The notes under the pieces: generated by a model
Told to the model about the DNA's origin: nothing
What the model saw: only the letters and a program-made list of their open reading frames with translations
Database searches by the model: none
Part shown: piece by piece, positions 1-4,797 of the stretch
Numbering within the stretch: the first letter of the stretch is position 1
Layout: every line of letters starts with the position of its first letter
Assembly (NCBI GenBank): GCA_947461335.1
Contig: CANHLB010000140.1
Span: 1 to 5,278, forward strand
Direction: 5' to 3'
Length of the DNA stretch: 5,278 bases
Origin: Burkholderiaceae bacterium
GTDB lineage: Bacteria > Pseudomonadota > Gammaproteobacteria > Burkholderiales > Burkholderiaceae
Translations under genes and position numbers: made by a program

Positions 1-470
1 GATTTACAGGTACCTAGATATAAAGGCGGCTTATTTTCATCTTTATCAAACAAGGCACCTGGAATAGATTGATAGGCTGCAGTAGCAATATTGTTAAGCA
101 GCTCGCGTAAATGGGTGCAGCCTAAAACTCCACCAATATGGGTTTCAATCGTTTTGCGCCATCCTTTACCAATTTGGGTGCCAACCAGAGAATCCATTGG
201 CGGGATCACTGCAGTACATTCTGGATGAGGATGGCTATTCATCACTACTTCAATGTCCTTGACAGTTAAATGGTCGTCCACGGTTACGCGGACCAACATG
301 TCGTGAATAGCTTCTCCAGGCTGCCAAGTTTTAGACCCCGTTGTAAATGGGTGTGCCTTGATATCTAGTAAATGACCTTCAATATCCCAGAGACCATCTT
401 CTCTTGCATAACCCTGATAGCTTACTGTTCGAGTATGGAGTGGGGTGCGTGGTTTTGGTTCAGAAAGCAT
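1..470 (-). CDS. DUF2889 domain-containing protein, C-terminus cut by window edge
   Basis: This is the first 156 residues of a protein I recognise as DUF2889, a family of unknown function; I assign no activity. Visible family-like features are an N-terminal RTPLHTR segment (residues 8-14), a GYAREDGLWDIEGHLLD stretch (20-36) and the conserved-looking GGVLGCTHLRELL segment (113-125). The reading frame runs off the window at LGTCK. From memory, family members end about 30 residues later, so most of the protein is here. The start at 470 is forced: the upstream codons in frame are AAT, TTA and then the stop TGA, so no earlier start exists. No clear Shine-Dalgarno sequence precedes it. It is transcribed divergently from rsuA across a 118-bp gap. 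There is no signal peptide or membrane segment, so it is probably cytoplasmic. The several His and Cys residues (H80, H82, C85, C118, H120) could bind a metal, but that is only a guess. Confidence 0.85.
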   Translation of the reverse strand, partial: MLSEPKPRTPLHTRTVSYQGYAREDGLWDIEGHLLDIKAHPFTTGSKTWQPGEAIHDMLVRVTVDDHLTVKDIEVVMNSHPHPECTAVIPPMDSLVGTQIGKGWRKTIETHIGGVLGCTHLRELLNNIATAAYQSIPGALFDKDENKPPLYLGTCK

Positions 471-484
471 ATTTAATCATCAAG

Positions 485-508
485 ATCATTTAGGTAATAC
501 CCAATGAT
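485..508. promoter_or_regulatory. Imperfect dyad in the divergent DUF2889/rsuA intergenic region, possible operator
   Basis: Between the two divergent genes, ATCATT (485-490) is mirrored by AATGAT (503-508). An inner GGTA-A-TACC dyad (493-501) is nested inside and offset by one base, because the flanking spacers are 2 and 1 nt. Further ATCAT/ATGA-like half-sites lie just outside, at 476-480 and 510-513. The dyad ends 15 nt before the DUF2889 start. It overlaps a minus-strand TATCAT (504-509 on the complement) that could be a -10 box, but no good -35 accompanies it. On the plus strand TTGACG (515-520) has no convincing -10 at the right distance. The symmetry is seen directly; the operator role is inferred, and AT-rich spacers produce such patterns by chance. 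I see nothing else in 471-588. Confidence 0.25.
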
Positions 509-588
509 AATGAATTGACGCAAAAGTGCTTAAAAGAGCCAATCTAGTGATGAATGAAGGCTAATCTCTGTAGTATTCTTTCGAGCAT

Positions 589-1314
589 ATGGCAAAACCT
601 ATTTCTTTAGAAAAAATTCTCTTTAGCCAAGGCTTTGGAACCCGGCGCTACTGTAGTGACTTGGTTTACGCGGGCCTAGTAAAACTCCAGGATAAGGTGG
701 CAGATGACCCAGAAGAGCGCATTGCTACTGAAGGTTTAGTGTTAAATGTGGAAGGCAGGGATTGGGAGTATCACGAAAAAGCGTATCTCGCTTTTAATAA
801 GCCGCCCAACTATGAATGCTCCCATAAAACAACGCACCATCCTAGTGTCTATAGTTTGCTGCCAGCACCTTTTGTTGAGAGAGGCCTGCAATGCGTTGGA
901 CGCTTAGATTACGACACAACAGGTTTGTTGTTAATTTCCGATGATGGACAATTTATTCATAAGATGACCACGCCCAAGAAAAATATTGGCAAAGTTTATG
1001 AGATCACCACACCAGACCCAATTACTCAAGATCAGATAAATCATCTTATAAAAGGCGTTATATTGGACGATGACCCTAAGCCATGTTATGCAACTGACTG
1101 TAAGCAACTTTCAGAAAACATCCTTGCAATGACGATTGTTGAGGGGCGATATCACCAAGTCAAACGCATGATGGCAGCTGTTGGTAATCATGTGGCCAAG
1201 CTTCATCGAGTGGAGATCGGTGCTTATGTGATGCCAGCAGATTTGGCAGAAGGACAATGGCGCTGGTTATATCCAGATGATTTAAAACAACTTTCAAAAA
1301 GTATATCTACATAA
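589..1314 (+). CDS. rsuA: 16S rRNA pseudouridine(516) synthase RsuA
   Basis: The protein converts a uridine of 16S rRNA (U516 in E. coli numbering) to pseudouridine during small-subunit assembly in the cytoplasm. At 241 residues it has the usual RsuA length and order: an N-terminal S4-type RNA-binding domain (about 1-58), then the catalytic domain. Visible motifs are NKPPNYECS (70-78), the catalytic loop VGRLDYDTTGLL (103-114) with nucleophile Asp107, and the EGRYHQVKRM segment (185-194) followed by AAVGNHV and LHR. The NKP-x-x-Y-x-CS and EGRYHQVKRM versions fit RsuA rather than RluB, RluE or RluF, which share the fold. RluE is the main alternative. The ATG at 589 gives the start of the S4 domain directly. 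The ribosome binding site is poor (only GAG at 583-585). Its stop codon TAA touches the ATG of the next gene, so the two are probably one transcript. Confidence 0.88.
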   Translation: MAKPISLEKILFSQGFGTRRYCSDLVYAGLVKLQDKVADDPEERIATEGLVLNVEGRDWEYHEKAYLAFNKPPNYECSHKTTHHPSVYSLLPAPFVERGLQCVGRLDYDTTGLLLISDDGQFIHKMTTPKKNIGKVYEITTPDPITQDQINHLIKGVILDDDPKPCYATDCKQLSENILAMTIVEGRYHQVKRMMAAVGNHVAKLHRVEIGAYVMPADLAEGQWRWLYPDDLKQLSKSIST

Positions 1315-1626
1315 ATGAATCATCCACTACTACCCAAGCACTTTGACTTTAATGGCCTCATACCTCTATGGCTGATAGACCAAGAGAGACAAAAAATGAC
1401 TCGAAAATTTACTTTTGCAAACTTTGAGCAAGCTTTTGAGTTTATGACCTTAGCTGCGCAATATGCCCAAAAGATTGATCATCATCCAGACTGGTCAAAC
1501 TCTTGGAATAAGGTAGAGGTTGAGCTAAGTACTCACTCTAGTAAAGGACTGACAGCACTGGACGTTCAGATGGCTCAAGCAATGGATCTTTTTGCTCTTC
1601 AGGTAGAAGCATCAAAAGCATCATGA
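1315..1626 (+). CDS. phhB: Pterin-4a-carbinolamine dehydratase (PCD/DCoH family, PhhB-like)
   Basis: PCD dehydrates 4a-hydroxytetrahydrobiopterin, made by phenylalanine hydroxylase, so that the pterin can be recycled. At 103 residues it has normal family length, and the order fits the whole fold: a FTFANFEQAFEFM segment (32-44), then the active-site HHP (His56, His57, Pro58), Trp64, THSSKGLT with His74 (73-80) and Asp83. Numbering from memory of rat DCoH (Glu57, Asp60, His61, His62, His79, Asp88) aligns with a constant offset of 5 to Gln52, Asp55, His56, His57, His74 and Asp83. All are kept except Glu57, which is Gln here. The ATG follows the rsuA stop with no gap and no Shine-Dalgarno sequence, so translation is probably coupled to rsuA. 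No phenylalanine hydroxylase lies in the window. Some family members have been proposed to act in molybdopterin metabolism instead, and a molybdenum enzyme is encoded 366 bp downstream. The family is certain; the physiological role is not. Confidence 0.88.
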   Translation: MNHPLLPKHFDFNGLIPLWLIDQERQKMTRKFTFANFEQAFEFMTLAAQYAQKIDHHPDWSNSWNKVEVELSTHSSKGLTALDVQMAQAMDLFALQVEASKAS

Positions 1627-1630
1627 GTGA

Positions 1631-1846
1631 TTAATGCTCATCACCTTCATGATCTTCTTCATTCATACTCATTAAAATAGTGGCTAACAATCCATAAACT
1701 ACTTCTGTGGAGATCATGCCATCTTCATCGAGCTCATCAATTAAATCGTTGAGGCGATCCTCCGTAGGCTCATTTAGTAAAGTCATTGCACATTCGCAGC
1801 CATAGTCAAAATCTTCATCATTTTGGGTTTGGTCGTTATCAGTCAT
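1631..1846 (-). CDS. Small, extremely acidic protein of unknown function
   Basis: I do not recognise this 71-residue protein. It has 12 Asp and 11 Glu against a single basic residue (Arg31, no Lys; His66 and His71 only), a net charge near -22. A Cys-x-Cys pair (Cys17, Cys19) sits in FDYGCECAM, and the middle alternates acidic and hydrophobic residues like amphipathic helices (about 28-42 and 47-62). It is likely real rather than a chance frame. On the minus strand AAGGA (complement of 1852-1856) lies 5 nt before the ATG, a good ribosome binding site, and the frame fills the space between phhB and the next promoter. Its stop is 4 nt from the phhB stop, tail to tail. It has no signal peptide. 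The sequence suggests a small soluble protein that might bind a metal, a basic protein or a nucleic-acid-binding partner. That is speculation. Confidence 0.72.
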   Translation of the reverse strand: MTDNDQTQNDEDFDYGCECAMTLLNEPTEDRLNDLIDELDEDGMISTEVVYGLLATILMSMNEEDHEGDEH

Positions 1847-1930
1847 ATTTTTCCTTAATTGAGCTTTCAGGATAGCAAATTAAAGCACTATTCGATATAG
1901 CTAGAGGCCCAGAATCGGCTCGTTCGCTTG

Positions 1931-1940
1931 TGCAATTGCA
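1931..1940. promoter_or_regulatory. 10-bp perfect palindrome overlapping the -35 region, possible operator
   Basis: TGCAATTGCA is its own reverse complement and overlaps the proposed -35 box of the molybdenum hydroxylase operon. A dimeric regulator bound here would block or contact RNA polymerase. I see no second copy in the window and no regulator gene nearby. A 10-bp palindrome can occur by chance, so the operator role is only a suggestion. Confidence 0.25.
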
Positions 1941-1963
1941 AAAATGAAATAATGATTTATAGT
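1936..1963 (+). promoter_or_regulatory. Candidate sigma-70 promoter of the molybdenum hydroxylase operon
   Basis: TTGCAA (1936-1941) matches 4 of 6 bases of the -35 consensus, and TATAGT (1958-1963) matches 5 of 6 bases of the -10 consensus. The spacer is 16 bp. Transcription would begin near 1970, giving a short leader of about 20 nt that still contains the ribosome binding site. This is the best-placed promoter-like pair upstream of the operon, whose 5' flank is a divergent intergenic region with no other plus-strand gene. The weaker -35 leaves room for an activator. Confidence 0.45.
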
Positions 1964-1981
1964 CATCTGATAATAAAAGAT

Positions 1982-1987
1982 AGGAGG
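1982..1987 (+). promoter_or_regulatory. Perfect Shine-Dalgarno sequence of the small-subunit gene
   Basis: AGGAGG ends 4 nt before the ATG at 1992. It is the strongest ribosome binding site in the window and fixes the start of the iron-sulfur subunit gene. Other genes here have weak or absent sites, so this operon may be translated efficiently when transcribed. Confidence 0.8.
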
Positions 1988-1991
1988 CAGT

Positions 1992-2489
1992 ATGCAGCTA
2001 AACGTGAATGGCGAAATTCATAATATTGATGTTGAGCCGAACATGCCTTTGCTATGGGCTATTCGTGAGCAAGTAGGGCTTACTGGCACTAAATATGGTT
2101 GTGGTGTAGCGCAGTGTGGCGCTTGTGCTGTCTATCTCAATGGCGAGCTAATTCGTTCATGCTCCATACCGGTCTCTGCAGTTGGTAAGGCCAAAATTAC
2201 CACTATCGAGGCACTTTCAAAAAATAATACTCATCCAGTGCAACTTGCCTGGATTGCTTTAGATGTTCCTCAGTGTGGGTATTGCCAATCTGGCCAAGTA
2301 ATGGCTGCAGCAGCTTTGTTAAAGAAAAACCCAAAGCCAACGGATGCTGATATTGATCGTGCCATGTCTAATGTTTGTCGCTGCGGTACTTATCAGAAAA
2401 TTCGTGATGGCATTCATGTAGCTTCTGGACAAAAGAAGTTAGTCGATGTCTTAGCGCAATATGACGCTACTCCTGCAACACGTGGTTAA
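1992..2489 (+). CDS. [2Fe-2S] small subunit of an IorA-like molybdenum hydroxylase
   Basis: This is the electron-transfer subunit of a xanthine-oxidase-family enzyme. It carries electrons from the molybdenum centre of the large subunit to an outside acceptor. All eight cluster cysteines are present. Cys37, Cys42, Cys45 and Cys57 form the plant-ferredoxin-type cluster (CG-x3-CG-x-C and C57). Cys95 and Cys98 (CGYC), with Cys129 and Cys131 (CRC), form the second cluster in the helical C-terminal domain (about 75-150). The 165-residue length fits the stand-alone small subunits IorA, NicA and CoxS; there is no fused FAD or Mo domain. It lacks a signal peptide, so if the enzyme is periplasmic it must be exported with its partner. 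The large-subunit gene follows after 9 nt, so they are one operon. The family is clear, but the isoquinoline substrate of the namesake is not supported, so no symbol is given. Confidence 0.93.
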   Translation: MQLNVNGEIHNIDVEPNMPLLWAIREQVGLTGTKYGCGVAQCGACAVYLNGELIRSCSIPVSAVGKAKITTIEALSKNNTHPVQLAWIALDVPQCGYCQSGQVMAAAALLKKNPKPTDADIDRAMSNVCRCGTYQKIRDGIHVASGQKKLVDVLAQYDATPATRG

Positions 2490-2498
2490 GGGGAAGAC

Positions 2499-4727
2499 AT
2501 GACATTCAATAAGAAAAATACAGTACTAGACAATGCTTCACGCCGTGATTTTATTATCAAAGGTACATTAGCTGGTGGTTTGATCATCGGCATTGGTGCC
2601 GTGCCTGAGCTTGCATTGGCGCAATCTACGGTTTTCCACGATCACAATTCACCTACGAAATATGGTGAGGCAGAAGTGAATGCCTGGGTCAGTATTGCGC
2701 CTGACGAAACCGTATTCATCAGAATTGCACGTTCGGAGATGGGGCAGGGTACTCGTACTGGTTTGGCTCAACTGGTTACCGAAGAGCTCGAGTGCAATTG
2801 GAAAAATGTAAAAACGCAGTCAGCCACACCAGGACATAGCTTGGCACGTAAGCGGGTATGGGGTGAGCATGGCACGGGCGGTAGTCGTGGCATACGAATT
2901 TCTGAGGACTATGTTCGGCGTGGAGCAGCCGCCGCTCGCATCATGCTGCTTGAAGCAGCAGCCAAGCAGTGGAGTGTTCCAGTAGGTGAGCTCAAGGTAG
3001 ATAAGGGTGTTATTACTCATGTGCCGACAGGACGTAAAACGACCTACGGTCAGGTTGCTGAATTAGCATCGACTTTAAATCCCCCTGATCCAAAATCTAT
3101 TACCTTACGAAATCCTCGTGATTGGAAGGTTGCTGGCCAGCCATATGCTCGTATTGATACTGCCAATAAGGTTAACGGTACAAAAGTATATGGCATTGAT
3201 TTGCAGTTACCTGGCATGTTGTGTGCTTCGGTAAAGTCTTGCCCTGTATTTGGTGGCAAGTTAGTAAGCTATGACGAAGCCAAAATTAAAAGCATGCGTG
3301 GTGTTAAGGGAGTTGTCAAAATCAATGACAGCACTCTCGCTGTAGTTGCTGATACTTGGTGGCATGCCAATGCGGCCTTAAATGCCATGCCCATTGTTTG
3401 GGATGAGGGTAAAGGTACCGGCACCTCACAAGCTGGCATCGATAAAATGTTACGTGATGGCCTAAATGAAGAGGGCGATTTTTGGCAGCGAAAAGTCGGT
3501 GATGCGCCAAAAGTTATTAATGGTTCTGCCAAAAAGGTAGAAGCAGTTTATTACACGCCATTCCAAGCCCACGTCACTATGGAGCCTATGAATGCTACTG
3601 TTCAAATTAAAGGTGACCGTGCAATAGCCTGGGTTCCCACCCAAAATGGCGAAGGCTCTCATGCAGCTTTATCTGAGGCAACAGGTATACCTATTGGTAA
3701 TTGTGAAGTCTTCAAACTGGATTCGGGTTGTGGCTTAGGTCGACGTGGCTCAACACAGGATTTCACAAGCTATGCAGCCAAAGTAGCGCAAAAATATCCC
3801 GGTATTCCTGTAAAGGTAGTTTGGAGTCGTGAAGAAGATTTAACGCACGATTTTTATCATCCGATAGCAATGGCAAAGATGACGGCGGGCTTAGATGCTG
3901 CAGGTAATTGCACGGGTATGCATATCAAAGTTGCAGGGCAGTCAATTAATGCGACCCTTGCCCCACAAAATATTAAGAATGGTAAGGACGAGCGCCAACT
4001 CCAAGGTCTTTATGAGAATGGCCCTGATGCCCAGCTTGGTTATACCTTTCCCACTCTCTTAACTGAGTATGTGATGAAGAATACGCATGTGCCCGTTGGT
4101 CCATGGCGCGGTGTCAATACCAATCAGAACGGCATTTTTATGGAATGCTTTATGGATGAGTGTGCCAAAGCGGCTGGCAAGGACCCTGTGCAATTCCGCC
4201 GAGCATTGATGCAAAGCCACCCAAAACATTTAGGCGTTTTAAATGCTGCTGCTAAGAAGGCAGACTGGGATAAGCCGCTACCTGCTGGAACTTATCGGGG
4301 TGTGGCTCAGTTTATGGGTTATGCCAGCTACTCTGCTTGTGTAGCTGAGGTCACTGTAAAAAACAATGTTGTGAAGGTCACTCGCTTGGTCTTTGCGTTG
4401 GATTGCGGACATGTAGTGAATCCTTATTTAACCCGTGAACAGATCGAAGGCTCTGTAGTAATGGCCTTGGGCGCAATTTTTAATTCCGAGATTACGGTGG
4501 AGAATGGTCGCATTAAGCAGCAAAATTTAGATACCTATCCCTTGCTCAAATTGGCTGCTACTCCAAAAGTAGAGACTGTTCTAGTTCCGACTTATGACTT
4601 CTGGGGTGGTGTAGGTGAGCCGACTATCTGTGTAGTGGGGCCAGCTGTAGCGAATGCAATATCTGCTGCTATTGGTAGGCCTGTGCGTAATTTTCCGCTT
4701 AGTAAAGAAGGCTTAAGCCTGGCTTAA
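2499..4727 (+). CDS. Tat-exported molybdopterin-binding large subunit of an IorB-like molybdenum hydroxylase
   Basis: This subunit hydroxylates a substrate with water at a molybdenum-pterin centre; the family acts on N-heterocycles and aldehydes. The N-terminus has a twin-arginine signal, SRRDFIIK (14-21), a hydrophobic stretch (about 22-37) and a likely cleavage ALA|QS after residue 41, so the enzyme is probably periplasmic. Next come an MGQG cofactor segment (81-84), an alpha/beta hammerhead domain (about 222-305) and the main cofactor domains. These include the loop SGCGLGRR (409-416), PWRGV (535-539) and the catalytic GVGE with Glu707. The GQG-before-hammerhead order and 742-residue length match IorB-type subunits. 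There is no C-terminal cytochrome c extension such as that of NicB. GGGGA (2490-2494) provides the ribosome binding site 9 nt after the small-subunit gene. The loop normally reads GGGFGRR, so Cys411 and Leu413 are unusual. Alternatives are an aldehyde or nicotinate-type dehydrogenase; the substrate cannot be read from the sequence. Confidence 0.92.
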   Translation: MTFNKKNTVLDNASRRDFIIKGTLAGGLIIGIGAVPELALAQSTVFHDHNSPTKYGEAEVNAWVSIAPDETVFIRIARSEMGQGTRTGLAQLVTEELECNWKNVKTQSATPGHSLARKRVWGEHGTGGSRGIRISEDYVRRGAAAARIMLLEAAAKQWSVPVGELKVDKGVITHVPTGRKTTYGQVAELASTLNPPDPKSITLRNPRDWKVAGQPYARIDTANKVNGTKVYGIDLQLPGMLCASVKSCPVFGGKLVSYDEAKIKSMRGVKGVVKINDSTLAVVADTWWHANAALNAMPIVWDEGKGTGTSQAGIDKMLRDGLNEEGDFWQRKVGDAPKVINGSAKKVEAVYYTPFQAHVTMEPMNATVQIKGDRAIAWVPTQNGEGSHAALSEATGIPIGNCEVFKLDSGCGLGRRGSTQDFTSYAAKVAQKYPGIPVKVVWSREEDLTHDFYHPIAMAKMTAGLDAAGNCTGMHIKVAGQSINATLAPQNIKNGKDERQLQGLYENGPDAQLGYTFPTLLTEYVMKNTHVPVGPWRGVNTNQNGIFMECFMDECAKAAGKDPVQFRRALMQSHPKHLGVLNAAAKKADWDKPLPAGTYRGVAQFMGYASYSACVAEVTVKNNVVKVTRLVFALDCGHVVNPYLTREQIEGSVVMALGAIFNSEITVENGRIKQQNLDTYPLLKLAATPKVETVLVPTYDFWGGVGEPTICVVGPAVANAISAAIGRPVRNFPLSKEGLSLA

Positions 4728-4752
4728 ACCAACCAATTGACTGCAAACCTTC

Positions 4753-4781
4753 AACGACCCATCGCAATCTGGTGGGTCGTT
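4753..4781 (+). terminator. Hairpin after the molybdenum hydroxylase operon, weak terminator or msrQ leader element
   Basis: A perfect 9-bp stem pairs AACGACCCA (4753-4761) with TGGGTCGTT (4773-4781) around an 11-nt loop. It begins 25 nt after the large-subunit stop, a normal place for an intrinsic terminator. The T-run after it is very short (TTTAAT), so termination may be partial and msrQ could receive read-through. The 3' arm also overlaps the only Shine-Dalgarno-like sequence before msrQ (GGTGGG, 4771-4776), so the hairpin may instead, or also, limit translation of what follows. Confidence 0.55.
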
Positions 4782-4785
4782 TAAT

Positions 4786-4797
4786 ATGCGCTTATGA
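4786..4797 (+). other. Three-codon mini-ORF (Met-Arg-Leu-stop) overlapping the msrQ start
   Basis: ATG CGC TTA TGA ends in a stop that overlaps the msrQ ATG as ATGA (4794-4797). The GGTGGG at 4771-4776 is 9 nt before this mini-ORF, a better distance than its 17 nt to the msrQ ATG. Ribosomes could therefore start on the mini-ORF and re-start on msrQ. The geometry is seen directly, but any function is inferred and could be chance. Confidence 0.25.

Noticed and set aside
515..543. TTGACG as a -35 box for rsuA
   Set aside because: At spacings of 16-18 bp the following hexamers (AGCCAA, GCCAAT, CCAATC) do not resemble a -10 box, so no promoter is called.
571..576. TAGTAT as a -10 box for rsuA
   Set aside because: It lies only 13 nt before the ATG, and the paired -35 at normal spacing is weak (TGATGA or GATGAA). 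It cannot be separated from chance in AT-rich sequence.
1623..1641. Bidirectional terminator between phhB and the acidic small protein
   Set aside because: The stem has only five Watson-Crick pairs plus two wobbles, and there is no T-run on either strand. It is reported as a finding about overlapping transcripts rather than as a terminator.
2820..3662. Several minus-strand open frames of 62-87 codons inside the large-subunit gene
   Set aside because: They lie opposite a well-supported coding frame, overlap one another, show no recognisable family features and have no convincing ribosome binding sites. They are shadows of the real gene.
1992..4727. Carbon monoxide dehydrogenase or xanthine dehydrogenase
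   Set aside because: No FAD-binding medium subunit is present. The large subunit has a Tat signal and the GQG-before-hammerhead order of IorB-type proteins, and the CO dehydrogenase active-site loop with its selanylcysteine motif is not seen.
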